NCBI GenBank assembly: GCA_020809705.1
Contig: CP085826.1
Span: 1,116,001-1,180,000 of the forward strand
Length of the DNA: 64,000 bases
Direction of reading: 5' to 3'
DNA from: Calonectria ilicicola
Taxonomy: Eukaryota; Ascomycota; Sordariomycetes; Hypocreales; Nectriaceae
The notes beneath the pieces were generated by a model that did not search any database, had not been told where the DNA came from, and worked only from the letters and a program-made list of their open reading frames with translations. Of the stretch, positions 1-11,399 are shown piece after piece. A program made the position numbers and the translations under genes. How positions within the stretch are numbered: the stretch's first letter is position 1; each line of letters begins with the position of its first letter.

Positions 1-2
1 TG

Positions 3-941
3 AACCGGATTCTTGTAAAAGAGAGAACGGAACAAGACATTGCCAAAGTTCACGCGTTTCAAGATCAAATGGTCTTTACAAGCATCACGCGCAGTGGAGA
101 CTTGGCTAAAGATATTCCACCTTTGGATCTTAATATTTTCAATCGTCTGATAGACGATTCCTCTACAACTGCACTGGGGAGATCGGTTCTCAATCTCACA
201 TCGGAATTGGCACCATTTAATTTACCTGAGGTTCTGGAGGATCGAGCATGGGTAGCGCATGTGCTTGAACGAGCGGGAGCATGGGGAGGAACCTTCGAAC
301 AGCCTGATGGGACAAATATTTCCGCTGCCGTATCTGCTGCACATGCCAGCGCGCAAAATTCTCGAAAACAACCTGGCCTATCTGAGAACATGGGAAATAA
401 TTGGACGCAGCCCGCTCCTGGCATTTCCGGAGACTTCAAATCTTTCTACGCTGCTAGGATGTTTTCTGCGTTTCGCGGATACCTCATCCTTACGCGAGAT
501 CAAGCTGCATATCCTGCATACACTGCAGGGGCTACTAGCGGCTCAGATAAATTTATGGTAACTAAGGATACTTCCTTTCTCCTCGAGTTTCCGTCTGGTT
601 CACCGCGGCTGAAAGATACTGGCTTCTGGAGCTTGACAATCTATGGCGAAGATCAGTATCTAGTACCGAATCCTCTCCAGAGGTACAATATTGGAGATAG
701 AAGCGGTTTGAGAAGCCAAGATGGTAATCTCATCAAAAGTGGCTCCGATACCACATTTAAAATATTGATTCAAGCCGCTGACGTTGAGCCACCTGCAGAG
801 TGGGCAAGTAATTGGCTTCCAGGCCCCGCTGGGGGTGGCATTTTCACAGTCAGCTTCAGATTCTATGGGGCTCTGCCTGAAATGATGGATGGGACTTGGG
901 AATACCCAAGGGTGTCAAAAATTAATGCGATGATCGCTTAA
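3..941 (+). CDS. DUF1254/DUF1214 domain protein, C-terminal part (5' end outside window)
   Basis: The reading frame is open from the first bases of the window, so the gene starts upstream; the first internal Met is at 69. The visible ~312 residues end with a typical DUF1214 module: a Trp-rich strand region reading WSLTIYGEDQYLVPNP, then RYNIGDR, and a final FRFYGALPEMMDGTWEYPRV segment. In complete proteins an N-terminal DUF1254 domain precedes this; it is not in view. The biochemical function of the family is not established to my knowledge. No membrane segment is seen in this part. The stop at 939-941 is followed by about 350 bases before the next gene on the same strand. The domain call is secure; function is unknown. 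Confidence 0.85.
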   Translation, partial: NRILVKERTEQDIAKVHAFQDQMVFTSITRSGDLAKDIPPLDLNIFNRLIDDSSTTALGRSVLNLTSELAPFNLPEVLEDRAWVAHVLERAGAWGGTFEQPDGTNISAAVSAAHASAQNSRKQPGLSENMGNNWTQPAPGISGDFKSFYAARMFSAFRGYLILTRDQAAYPAYTAGATSGSDKFMVTKDTSFLLEFPSGSPRLKDTGFWSLTIYGEDQYLVPNPLQRYNIGDRSGLRSQDGNLIKSGSDTTFKILIQAADVEPPAEWASNWLPGPAGGGIFTVSFRFYGALPEMMDGTWEYPRVSKINAMIA

Positions 942-1295
942 ATATCATTGCGACAATGAGAGAGAATGCTGTTGTTGGGCTTCCAGGGGTCTAGACATGC
1001 ACGCACAATTAGCGCGTTTTTGGAGGACCGTGAATATCCACAGTCGGGGGTGTTGATCCTACAGGTCTTCGCTCTGAGCCATAGAATAGGTGCATATTAG
1101 CGCTAATTGAAACGAGTTTGGCTTGCTGACGCCCCATGAGATCCATGCTGGCTGTCTGTGGCCATTTGAACGTTTCTCCACACGTTGCCTGCTGGGAGGA
1201 TCGGAACCCGGCACGCGTTCAGCGACAACACAATTCCACAAGCAAATAAACAAACCTTCACGACGTGCGAAAAAGATACAACTCAAACGCCGAAA
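942..1295. other. intergenic region, tandem genes
   Basis: This stretch holds the 3' end of the DUF1214 gene and the promoter and leader of the alpha/beta hydrolase. The hydrolase frame is open back to 1185, but the sequence before 1296 does not look like the start of this enzyme family. Nothing else is seen. Confidence 0.5.
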
Positions 1296-2204
1296 ATGGA
1301 TGTATCTCCAGAGCTCTTTGTCAACCTCCCAAACCGGGTACGGCTGTGCTATCAAACTTTCGGCAACCCAGCCGACCCCGCTGTTATCCTGATCGCTGGC
1401 CATGGCGGGTCGATGCTCGAATGGCAAGAGGAAATGATCCCGTTTCTCAGCCCCGATGGCGACCGGCGCTTCATCATCCGCTACGACCACCGCGACACGG
1501 GCTTGTCGACCGAGTTTCCCGTTCCCGCCGGGTACACATTGGTGGACATGGTCGCGGATATTGAGGGTCTCATTGATCATCTCGGCCTTGCGACCAAGGG
1601 TGTCCACATCGTTGGTGCCAGCATGGGAGGAGGCTTGGCATACATGCTTGCCGCGCGCAGACCACAGCAAATGAGAAGCTTGACGCTGCTATACGCATCT
1701 CCTGGCGCAAACGAGAAGCTGCCTTTAAATCCAGAATACGAGAAAATTAACCTAAGTCTCACACCCCTAAGCTTCGCAAGCAGGCGGGATGATTACATTA
1801 GGTTTGACATGGAGCGGTACGAAGCCATGGCGACACAGGCGATTGATGGCGAAGAGAAGAGAAGACTCAAAGCACTGTTGACACGCATCGCCGACCGGGA
1901 AATGAAGGCCGGAACGCTATACAGCAAAGGCCCAAATCACGGCGCCGCGGCATTTTCTGAACGGCCCGGGGTGGAGATTCTTGACAAAATTACCTGTCCA
2001 ACTACTGTGATCCAGGCTGCTAAGGACCAAATCTTTGGTGTGATCCATGGCGAGGCACTTGCCAAGGGCATTCCAGGGGCTGACTATGTCCTCTGGGACA
2101 ATGTTGGCCATGAGCTGCCAAAACGCATCTGGGGTCAAATGGGTGAAGCATTTTTGCAAACATGGAAGAAGGGTGACGAGAAATGGGCAGAGAGATCGCA
2201 ATGA
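1296..2204 (+). CDS. alpha/beta hydrolase (aclacinomycin methylesterase RdmC-like)
   Basis: A 302-aa intronless alpha/beta-hydrolase fold protein. The oxyanion-hole strand reads AGHGGS, the nucleophile elbow GASMGGG puts the catalytic Ser near residue 109, the acid is Asp near 244 (AAKDQIF) and the base is His near 272 (GHELP). Length and motif spacing fit the alpha/beta_hydrolase_1 family. I chose the ATG at 1296 because the family starts just before the MDVSPELF-type strand; the frame is open to 1185 and a longer N-terminus cannot be excluded. There is no signal peptide, so it is probably cytosolic. The likely reaction is hydrolysis of a small ester or lactone; the substrate cannot be told from sequence. 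Confidence 0.85.
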   Translation: MDVSPELFVNLPNRVRLCYQTFGNPADPAVILIAGHGGSMLEWQEEMIPFLSPDGDRRFIIRYDHRDTGLSTEFPVPAGYTLVDMVADIEGLIDHLGLATKGVHIVGASMGGGLAYMLAARRPQQMRSLTLLYASPGANEKLPLNPEYEKINLSLTPLSFASRRDDYIRFDMERYEAMATQAIDGEEKRRLKALLTRIADREMKAGTLYSKGPNHGAAAFSERPGVEILDKITCPTTVIQAAKDQIFGVIHGEALAKGIPGADYVLWDNVGHELPKRIWGQMGEAFLQTWKKGDEKWAERSQ

Positions 2205-2718
2205 AGATAAATGGAGCAAAAAGACAAGAAGAAAATCTCAGGTATTCTCTTTAACTGGTGTAAAGTCATCTTCGGGTACTAGATGATAGATCTATTGCGT
2301 AGACAGTGCCACTTCATTTGGCACTGCCTAAGCATTCGGTTCATACAGTCTTTGCAATGGTATAGAAAACCAATTCTCAATTTTTTGATGGTTGGAAAGT
2401 GGAAAAATGCGAACATGTAAAAATTACTCTCGCATTCTCTTCCATCGATATTCTCAACCCATCGCCTACAAGAATTGATCTGAGAGGCAGCGGGAAAACA
2501 ATTGGCAAGGCGTATGTGTGACCTTACTCTGTGAAAAATTACATTAACGCAATGTCGAGTGTCATTGTCAATCATGAGCCGCTGTCCTGTATTTGTGTCT
2601 ACCGAGTTGCAGCATACATTGCAATGTTGACATGGAAGGTTTTATCCAGTTGTGACTGGATGCTGACAGGGCATCTGAAGGAGGTTGTGGCGAAAAAAAG
2701 CAAAAAAAAAGAAATGTA
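2205..2718. other. intergenic region
   Basis: Between the hydrolase stop and tRNA-Tyr. It contains a purine/A-rich run (about 2693-2712) that on the minus strand is a T-run just 3' of the tRNA and probably its RNA polymerase III terminator. No gene is seen. Confidence 0.5.
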
Positions 2719-2804
2719 TCCCCAAAACCTGGTTCGAACAGGTGACCTTCAGGTGGCATTCGATCTATTACAGCCCAACGCTCTTCCAACTGAGCTATTT
2801 GGGG
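2719..2804 (-). tRNA. tRNA-Tyr (anticodon GTA) with 13-nt intron
   Basis: Folded by hand. The 7-bp acceptor stem is CCCCAAA/TTTGGGG with C1:G72 (the eukaryotic tRNA-Tyr identity pair) and discriminator A73. D arm is GCTC/GAGC with box A TAGCTCAGTTGG; T arm is ACCTG-TTCGAAC-CAGGT. The anticodon stem TTGGG/CCTGA encloses loop bases C32 T33 G34 T35 A36 A37. The 13-nt intron lies after position 37 (window 2755-2767), the canonical site. A T-rich tract follows downstream on the minus strand. The fold satisfies all invariant positions, so this should be functional. Confidence 0.93.
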
Positions 2805-2962
2805 AGTACTTGTTTGCGATGCTTGCACTTCTCGCGAATCGATGATTTGATTCTGATGTCAGAGAGCACAACATGATCGCTCGCATCGAGTGTTATAAAT
2901 CTAGGATGGCAAGTGTGCTGTCTTCAAGAAAATCCTAATATTTCAAAATTGTGGATATCTAT

Positions 2963-4552
2963 TTACATAAACTTCGCAAAAGTAGCTTCGGGATTAGTTT
3001 CAGCAGTCTCTCTCAATTTCCTGCGCTTTTCTCGTGACTCCCAATAGATTCTTAGCCATTCCTCCGTGTGACCCTTTAATGGTTCAACTTGTTTGTCGAC
3101 TAGGTTAGCATTGGCCCAGTCAAGAATCTCCTTCACATAGCCTGGTTCAGCACCCTCCTCCGCTAAACTGTGGAAACCTCGTCCCCTTCCTTTTGCAGCC
3201 ACGCGCTTCTCGTATTCGTCTCGCATTGATTCTCGGCTGGATAATTGTGTCTTTCCTGAATATACGCGTGCGAGAACTTGGGCTTGGAAGTCAAAGAGAG
3301 AAAATGTTGCGGTGTAATATGGCACTCCAATGAAGGCCAGTGATGGATCTTCGATGTAGAAGATATCTTTGTGAAGATGATGCACCATGTTTCCTTCCGA
3401 CGTCACGAGGATATCAGGCTTGGGGTCATCAATATCAACAGTGTCTGAGTGATATTGGGTGATGAATGGATAAGATGTTAGGTATCCTGTGGCCAAGACC
3501 AAGTTATCAATACCTCGAAGAATCTCGCCGTTCTTCAAAACAATGTGGCCATGAATTGTCTCAGATTCTCCATTGGAGATTTTTGTATCGGCGTCGTCAT
3601 CGACAACAAACTTTTCAATGCCTCCGATATGGTCAATCGTTTCTGGCAGCATCGATGGTGGAATATCGAAATCGCCACCACGAGTACTCTGGATTACTTT
3701 CTTTGCGACCGCGGTTGACTCACGGCATACATCCATAGCAGATGCGCCTCCACCGATAACTAAGACGGTTTTGTCTTTATAAGCTTCAGGATGTCGATAC
3801 TCTTTGGTATGAATGATGCGGCTGCCAAATCGAGCTTTCCATTCCGCAAGACCGGGGGTCTCTGGAATTCGTGGCAAGTTGTAATGCCCAGATGCCACTA
3901 CCAATGCGTCAAACTCCCAGGTTCGCTCCACAAAGCGAGGAGATCCAGGCCCCTTCAGCAGCGTAACTGTTCGTAGGATCCATTTGCTACCATCCTCAGA
4001 CTTTTGAGCGTCTTCAACTCGAGTATGAAAGACAGTAACATCATCGACCCCGTGCTCAGAACTTAAACCTTGAAGATAACTTTTAATATTACGATGGCTA
4101 GTGATCTCCTCAGTTCCCTCAGGCCATGGTCCGAGGTTGCTATAGAGTAGGCTTGTCGGCACATTATTTCTTAGGCCCGCGTAAGCCGGTCCTGGAGGCG
4201 AAAAGGCGGTTCGAAGCTCGTCTTCATCTCTGGTGTGCAAAGCATGTCCGTTCTGGGATTTCGGTGGTATCTGAGCAGAGAATTGGCCGGGTTTGGACTT
4301 TTCGTAGTCACCAGCCGAGGGAAGCACACTCGGATAGCTCGGGCTGTTTGGAGACTTGGAATCGTAAACCCACACCCCAGAAGTGCTGCCAGAACGCTCA
4401 AAGACGGTTACATCGACGCCATCTTTTAACAAATATGCTGCTGTACATATGCCGCTCACTCCCGCACCAATAACGGCGACTTTGGTATCGGGGCCAAATG
4501 TCGGAGGTTCGGACGTCGACGGCGAGTCGCCGTTTGTGCGATGCGGACTCAT
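2963..4552 (-). CDS. flavin-containing monooxygenase (FMO-like, class B)
   Basis: A 529-aa intronless protein. The N-terminal FAD-binding Rossmann motif GAGVSG is at residues 29-34, followed by the acidic end of strand 2 (VTVFERS). A second, NADPH-binding motif GGGASA lies mid-protein. Between them is a degenerate FMO signature (FGSRIIHTKEY, where the consensus is FxGxxxHxxxY/F). The late ATG motif reads LVLATGY. These establish an NADPH- and FAD-dependent monooxygenase that would oxidise a soft nucleophile (N or S) or perform a Baeyer-Villiger reaction; the substrate is not predictable. The broken Gly in the FMO motif is mildly unusual. No membrane anchor is obvious. Confidence 0.88.
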   Translation of the reverse strand: MSPHRTNGDSPSTSEPPTFGPDTKVAVIGAGVSGICTAAYLLKDGVDVTVFERSGSTSGVWVYDSKSPNSPSYPSVLPSAGDYEKSKPGQFSAQIPPKSQNGHALHTRDEDELRTAFSPPGPAYAGLRNNVPTSLLYSNLGPWPEGTEEITSHRNIKSYLQGLSSEHGVDDVTVFHTRVEDAQKSEDGSKWILRTVTLLKGPGSPRFVERTWEFDALVVASGHYNLPRIPETPGLAEWKARFGSRIIHTKEYRHPEAYKDKTVLVIGGGASAMDVCRESTAVAKKVIQSTRGGDFDIPPSMLPETIDHIGGIEKFVVDDDADTKISNGESETIHGHIVLKNGEILRGIDNLVLATGYLTSYPFITQYHSDTVDIDDPKPDILVTSEGNMVHHLHKDIFYIEDPSLAFIGVPYYTATFSLFDFQAQVLARVYSGKTQLSSRESMRDEYEKRVAAKGRGRGFHSLAEEGAEPGYVKEILDWANANLVDKQVEPLKGHTEEWLRIYWESREKRRKLRETAETNPEATFAKFM

Positions 4553-5388
4553 CGGGAAATGGCCAAGAATCGCAAGAGTCTTGGATGAATTAATTGACGG
4601 AATATTCAGATATGATTTTATCTGATTGTACCAATTGGCGAGTCAAAGTGAGGGACAGCACTAGATATATTATGCCAAGAGACCTACCAAAAATGTTGTA
4701 ATCAAACCCCATCTCTTACGACCGCACCTCCTCCCGCTCGGCTCCGATGCGCTGTTTCTAGTTGCGATACAACGGGCCGGTGTGATTCGTAACAGATACC
4801 AGCTGGAGAGGCCTAGAGTGTGCCGAGGCATGGACGTCAGAGAGACTTGCAAGCACGTCATCACGGGGATTATGTCACAAAGCGAACGACCCATAAATGC
4901 GCCCATGAATGCATACTGACGCCTTAGGAATTTGAAATTGTGTGCATAAAATGGAATAATTCTTCTTATTTCTCAGGCGATTGCAGCCGGATAGTTGTCT
5001 TGATCGTACTATCATCGGGATGAATCAAGTCATGGCCAAATGGACGCGGTAGAAATTCCGTCCAGCGCCGTACCTCTGCAGAATCTTCGCGCTTTTCGTA
5101 TAATTTCACGTGTAGCGATTCTTTAAGAGCTATTTTACGCGTCGAAGTGTGACGATTTGCGCGTCAATTGAAGTACTATTCATAAAATCCTCCATTTCAC
5201 GTCATCCCATCTCTGTCGTTGAGGTCGCATCGTAGATCGGCTTCCCGACAGCCCCACATCATCGCCTGCAAAAAGTCGGCGAGTCATGAATCAGGTAGAA
5301 TGGAATATCGCATTTATTTAGACACAGTACATGTGTTGACACTATCAATCTATATCTGCCCTAGGCGAATATGCATAAAATTCGCGTT
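4553..5388. other. intergenic region between two minus-strand genes
   Basis: About 840 bases containing the FMO promoter and the 3' region of the MFS transporter. I see no gene, repeat or RNA in it. Confidence 0.5.
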
Positions 5389-6949
5389 TTAATTTTCACC
5401 AACTGCGGAAGCTGCCCTCTTAGCCAATAGCTCCTTTCTATGCAGGAACCGAATTACCAGCGCATTGGCTGCCATCGCAATGGCGAACCCGATCATTGTG
5501 GGGAAGCCCTTGGAGTATTGCGGGGCATCAGTCGTCTTCCAAATCAACAAGGGCAGCCATGCTTGAATGACATAGGCCATTTCATTCATGCAGCCCACCA
5601 CAAGAGCCCGCTCTTCGTTGTCGTCCTTGCAAATCTCGTGCGCCCAGGCAAAGGTGAGACCACTGATGCCTCCACCAAAACCGACCAGAATGTAACAAGC
5701 CCATTTCCATCCATCAGGAATGTTCCATGCGGTGAGAGAGGAATAGAAGATTGTTAAAACGGTGCCAGAAAATACAATGGGTTGCCATCTTCCGCCCCTA
5801 AAGATTGTATCCGATGACCAAGCATAAATCAGAGTAGTTACGACGGTGACAGCTTGAGTGATGGTTGGGTAGGTGTTGTACTGGGACACAGTGTATCCCT
5901 TCGCCTTCAGCCAAAGCTGGAATCCAGGCTGGGTCAAAAAGCCGGATCCGTTGTTGAAAAAGATGTACAGAGTAGTCAGAAGGTAGATGTGCCAGCTCGA
6001 AAAAATCTTCTTGATCTTTGCAAAGGTGTAAGGTGATCGATTAGCGCGACCCTCAAGCTTCATTCGCTTCTGTGCAAGTGCGATATCATCCTTGGTCAAA
6101 TACCAGGATCGGGCGATTTCCGGGACATCCGGGAAAAAGAAGTATCCAGCCACAGCAATCGGCAGGGAGATGACTGTATCGATGATGAAAAGCCATTGCC
6201 ATCCCTTGAACCCGTGGGTTCCTCCAAGGTGGTATACGGAAGCCATTAGGTATCCTGAAAACATGCCACCAATAGAGCCACTGGCGTGAAAGATACATGA
6301 CCGTTTTGCCAATTCATCTTTTCGATACCATGATCCAATGATGTACTGCATTCCGGGATAGAATGTGCTCTCTGCAAGTCCAATAAGGAATCGGAGTGCA
6401 TATAACTGTTTGACATTGGTGCATTTTACCATGAGAATCGTAAGAACGGACCATGTTACCTCGCAAGTAGGAATCCAAATTGACGGTCGGATTCTGGTCA
6501 ATAGAAGGTTACTGGCATCAAAATTAGGTCAATATCCTTGGCAAATGGCTGCATAGTGCCTAAATGGAGATCTCTTCTTACCTCGGAATTTCCCCGAGAA
6601 CATATCCGACAGTCCATAGAGTTTGCATGTAATTGAGCTCGTTTCCGTACATGTTCATGTCCTCCTTCATTCCTGACACATACGCGTTGTTGATGTTAAT
6701 CTGGTTCAGATTTTTGATAAAATAGCCTAAGCAGGCGAATGTGAGAATGACAGAGTCCAGCTTCATCAGGAATTTCCTTTCAGCCTTGGGCTTGTCAAGG
6801 GTGTCCCAGACGTAGGATTTCCATGTCTTGGGTGGCACATTATCTTCCGAGGTGCTATCAGTCTCACTACTTTGAAGGACAACGGCCTCAGCGACGGACT
6901 TTGAGGAAGAATTTTCCTGCGCGCGGCTTTTCTCGTCAGAGTTTGACAT
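5389..6949 (-). CDS. MFS transporter, allantoate permease (Dal5/TNA1) type
   Basis: Two exons, 6582-6949 and 5389-6511, joined across a 70-nt intron (GTAAGA..CCAG, branch CTAAT), giving 496 aa. The splice restores the family motif GEIPSNLLLTRIRPS in TM2. The protein has a cytosolic N-terminus rich in Ser/Glu, about 12 membrane segments, and the anion:cation symporter features RFLIGLAESTFYPG and GSWYRKDELAKR. It should sit in the plasma membrane and import a small organic anion or nitrogen compound (allantoate, nicotinate, ureidosuccinate or similar); which one cannot be decided. A TATA-like element lies about 115 nt upstream of the start. Confidence 0.92.
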
Positions 6950-8948
6950 GCTGGGCGACAGCCTTGGAAGGAGAAAGCAGTGGTGCCAAGCAATAGGGCT
7001 GTGTAGCTCCGGAGAAGAGAAAACTCAAAGGGTGACGATTGCTTCAGCCAAGCGACCGAGTTGAACTTATAAATGCACGTTCTGCATTCTCTGTGGTCCA
7101 AGCACAGCTCACCTTTACCCTTTTGATGACGCGACGGGTAGCAGTTTATCCCACCCATGGAGGCAGGCGGGTACACACCAAGACTTGGAGGGTGAAACAA
7201 GGATCATTTTGAGACTGGTCAACCAGGGAGCAATAGTTTATCATGCAGTATCGCCGAAATAGAAAAGAAGCTATAAAATCTAGAGCACTATTATTTAGAT
7301 GTTGCCCCATAGATTTGCCCAGTTTGCCACGGACGCGGATGCTTCCCCGGCCTGTCAAGGCGCTCGGTCGGGAATGGTGTTGATTGGACATGATAAGGCA
7401 TTTCTTCTCACCAACCCCGGTTTTGCGAGATGCATGCTCATCACGCAATTATAGCCTGCGTTTGTGTCGGCCATTTCGTGGGGCATCCAACTTTAACGGC
7501 CTGGGCCCCGGGTTTAAAGCCGTGCACAATTATCCCACCAGATCGCGTCACCGCTAACCCATCAGGGCCCAGATCTAGGGCATGTACATGTGGGATAAGT
7601 CCGAGAAATATTTTACAGGCGGTATCCAACCATGGACCAAATTCTTCTCTAGAATGATCATTCAGCTCATTCAGCTTGGCGGCATGGACTAGGGAGCCAC
7701 TGTTGCTCCGGGGTAAAGGCGAAGAGCACCCTTATCCCAAATTCGGCCAGGGCTGAATTTCAACCAAAACATAGACGTGTTTACATACAACTAAGACTAG
7801 TTTTTTCATATATAGGTGTGCAATTCTTCCTAATGAATGTGCATGTGTAGCGTTTCCAATCAGATCCCAGTGGTCACCAGGCCTCAGGAGACACCAGAGA
7901 GATTGGCTCGAGCATTTCTGTCAGAGGTCCAAGGCAAGAATAATAACGGCCCCACAGCCCGAGCCGAACCTAACAAGAGAGAACAGTGGGTTGGGACCCG
8001 TTCCTATGGGGCAATAACAGACCATCTCGCGTCGGTGGTACATAAATTTAAAGCTAACAGGTCGATGGGTCACGGATCAAAAGATGTTTGCATTCCCACG
8101 CTAACATGACCATTCACCGCTTATCCTACCTCATTTAAGAAATCCTGCGGCAATTTATTTAACTCATTCTCGTCCTATCCCACTCTATAAGCATAAAATT
8201 ACAGTTTAGTAGATGCCCAACCCATCTTTACCTGATCCGTCACAGGTACATTCTTTTATGCTCTTTGCTGGCTTTATCTATGCATGAAATTCAAGTACCA
8301 GACAAATCCAATGCCTTCAGACACAAGAACCAATTTCTTGATCATCAATCATGTATTTTGAAATATCTACCAGACTTACTCTTGCCCGACAACCCTTGCC
8401 ACTTGCCAGACTTTTAAAACAATCTCTCTTAAGTCTGGGATTCATACCAAGGCAAAATTCGTAGGCCAACAGCCTGACAAATAGCATGCACCTTGTCACA
8501 CCTTTTTCGCCTCCATCTCTTACAACTGCCATTCCACTGCCTAGAATGTTAAACCCAGTTTCCAGTAACTACCTATGTGAAATCCTCGACTCCTCCGTAA
8601 CCACGTGATTTCTCTTAAACAACAGTTGTGTCCCTGAATCCGTAGCAAACATGTGACGAGCCAATATTCCCAAAAGGAGGCATATTTTCATGAACATCGA
8701 GATTCAAGAGAAAAACTTCTGAAACATCCGAATTGGAAGTCTCTTGTTCTCGATTCAACATGATTGTCGGTGTTAGATGGACATCAAACCGATGTAACAT
8801 ATACCCCTATGTCGGTGCTATAAATGACATTAATTGCAGAACTGTCATTATTAGATTTCTACTTACAAACGCGCCGAAGAATCCAACAACAGTCTGATGT
8901 AATGGTTGTATGAGATTCCATCTTAAGCCAAGGTCCATAGGCTGCGTG
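6950..8948. other. 2-kb intergenic region without a supported gene
   Basis: It separates the MFS gene from the 3' end of the F-box gene. Open frames up to 90 codons (e.g. 7837-8109) show no domain, splice structure or codon pattern of a gene. No tRNA or repeat was recognised. Confidence 0.45.
7064..7073 (-). promoter_or_regulatory. TATA-like element of the MFS transporter gene
   Basis: On the minus strand the sequence reads ATTTATAAGT about 115-125 nt upstream of the ATG at 6949. Position and sequence fit a TATA box; this is inference. Confidence 0.35.
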
Positions 8949-11073
8949 CTAGTAAACATTTCTTGTCTTCCCAAACTTGTTCGGATCTAGGAGTCCTATG
9001 TTAGTGTCCCTCACCATGAAATTTACCATGGGGCTCGTTACCTTGAGAGCAGAAATGGTACCATCTCCTCGATATTCAATGTTGGACAAGGTTTCGCCAC
9101 CCGAGCCATCAATAGAGAATTCCTTCGAAGCATATAACCCATTACCTTCCTCATCTTCACAAAATAATTCTTCAACCATGTCCAGGCCGAGAAAGGTCAT
9201 ATTTTTACGCCCATCAGCGTAAACGAACCTAATTCCAACAATATCGTGGTCAGATGCAAACACCACAATCGTAACGAGTTTTGAAAGATCTTGCCCATTG
9301 CAGCCGCCGAAAATTGCTGTAGAGATAGGTCTATGTAGAAAGTTTAGTAGAAATTTACTACCTGGGTTCAAGATCAAGTTCTCAGGAGGGATATCCTGAA
9401 CCCACAAGCTGACATCCCGTATTGTCAATGGGCCATAATGAGTCTCCACTGACGTCTCAGGGAGACTAGCTGTGACAAGTTTAATTGCCTGTAGCATAGT
9501 TAGGTGAATTTCTCGAAAGAGCACGGGAAAGAAAATAGTCATTTAGCTATACTGGTGCAGATAGAAAGCAATAGTTAAATAGAATAATAAAAAAGGGACA
9601 GAGTTTGGTGCGAGAAACTGAGACATGCGACTCACATCTAATCCAACTTTCAATTCATACACTTTGCTGTCCATATTGGACAAACGCCGTTTCGGAATAT
9701 TTTCATGATCCCCAACCCATGGAGTGACAGTTCCGTTAGACATTACTAGCGATATTCCTTTAATTCCTCTTACATGGATTGCCAGATGCAAGCCACAAAT
9801 ATATGAGTTGGAAGGAATGTTCAACTGAACCTCATCTTTTGGATTATAATAACCAAGAAGAATATCTTCGCCATTCTGCTGTTGAAATCGCAACCCAGAG
9901 ATAAATCGATGTTCATTCATTGTAGCAAAGGAAACGAAAAGTCGCTCAATATGATCAGGTATTTGGACAGACCGCTCCCAAAGAGTTCTTGAACCTCTAA
10001 AGAAACACCTATCGGCATCCACGTTGAGATAGCATACGGTACGCCATTTAGAAGGGCCATCATCGGCGTTGGGATCCAAGTCAGAACGTCTTGGGCGACC
10101 ATGGCAAACCCCGCCGGCTTGGTTCAATCTGTTTCGAAGCTGGATCGCCAAAGACCAGACACGCCTCCTTTGAACCATTTGTGGGTCAGATCGTAATTGA
10201 GGTAAATAATCGTACACGGCCTTCCAAGATTTCGGCTTTGACCGACGGACCTCGAATACATGGTGGTATTCGCGTCCTTCGGAGAATCTGGAAGCCCAAA
10301 AGTATTCACTTAATGCGACGGAGGCGCAAGCTGCTGATGCCAGCCGCAAGGAGCAGACGTCTTTTGAATCCATATTTGTGAGGATTTCTAGAAGAATCTC
10401 CGTCGGCAGAGATGCGAAGCAGTCAGCACTTGAGTTTAACTTGACCAAGCCGAAGTATTCTTTTTCAGGAGTGCGTTCAAGTTTAAGGCATTTACTGATC
10501 TTAGGAATATTCAATGGGTCAGCCCGCATAGGACCATTCCGCCCCTCCGCCCAGAACTGAGTGTTCATGAGGGAGATTCCGGTGCCTATTACTGAGGCTG
10601 CTTGATCATAAGTATGACCCCAGTCCAGAAGTCGGTTGGGGCTCACAGGGCTAGATAAACCTGCAAAAAGAATTTTTTGGCAATCAGCACGACAGAGTCG
10701 AGTCAAAATAGTCCAACACGCTTCATGGAATCCAAAGCCCCAATGCGGAACTGCATCGGGGCTCTGGTCTCCGGACAGGATCTCCCTGAGCTGAACCGTA
10801 TGCAATCTGATTTGGACTATAGAGTCCGGTCCCAGATCTGAGTGATCAAATCGTTTCCTCGGATCCACTGGCACTACCATGTCGGAGTCAACTCGTCCTA
10901 CCCCAGACAACCTTGCCTCATCCCACTCGCTATTTCTGGTGTAAACTGGAGAGGTTAGTCGAGTGGCGAAGCAGGGATCCATCAAAGCACCCACCAGCCC
11001 TAAAATAGCTTGCCCATGAGACTCCCAAATGGGTGGTGAATGGGATGCTGCACAGCACACATGAGAGAGCCAT
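8949..11073 (-). CDS. F-box protein (large fungal family with conserved N- and C-terminal regions)
   Basis: Three exons: 10995-11073, 9636-10945 and 8949-9488, with introns of 49 nt (branch CTAAC) and 147 nt (GTGAGT..CTACAG), giving 642 aa. The first exon supplies the N-terminus MALSCVLC, a Cys pair typical of this family, joined to the VYTRNSEWDEARLSGVG segment. A conserved GFHEACW block follows. The F-box is at about residues 200-245 (FASLPTEILLEIL..LRLASAAC). The C-terminal half is a beta-rich region with several Gly-rich strands. An F-box protein would act as substrate receptor of an SCF ubiquitin ligase through Skp1. The family is expanded in ascomycetes and no target is known to me. The alternative start at 11160 is in frame but less likely. 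Confidence 0.85.
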
Positions 11074-11399
11074 TTGATATTGCAGGTTTGATATGCCCAA
11101 AAAGTTTGGCTCGCGCAAGTCTTTTCTCAACAAATCTTTGAGGAAGAAAAGATCAGGCAAGGAGGATCAGATCAGGCAAGGAGGATCAGATCAAACGCGC
11201 ACGCGTTCGATTGTTTGCGGGGCAAGTAGTGTGGCATCCAATCAGATGATTTACATCGCAACTACCTGAAGATGACATGAGACGTCATATTATTTGCTTT
11301 TTACCCATACGCAGGCTTAGCTATCCAACAATTTCAAGTTCATACACAAAATCAGGACGATACATTTCATTCTGAGGCCTAAAAACGAGAGGAGACAAA
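11074..11399. other. divergent intergenic region, F-box gene / Zn2Cys6 pseudogene
   Basis: It contains a short tandem duplication (11151-11193) and an AT-rich segment (about 11301-11365) that is weakly repeated just after the pseudogene at 12490-12555. No gene is seen. Confidence 0.5.
11151..11193. repeat. 19-nt tandem repeat, 2.3 copies
   Basis: The unit GATCAGGCAAGGAGGATCA occurs at 11151-11169 and 11170-11188, followed by a partial third copy. It lies about 80 nt upstream of the F-box start and may be promoter slippage; a function is not shown. Confidence 0.85.
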
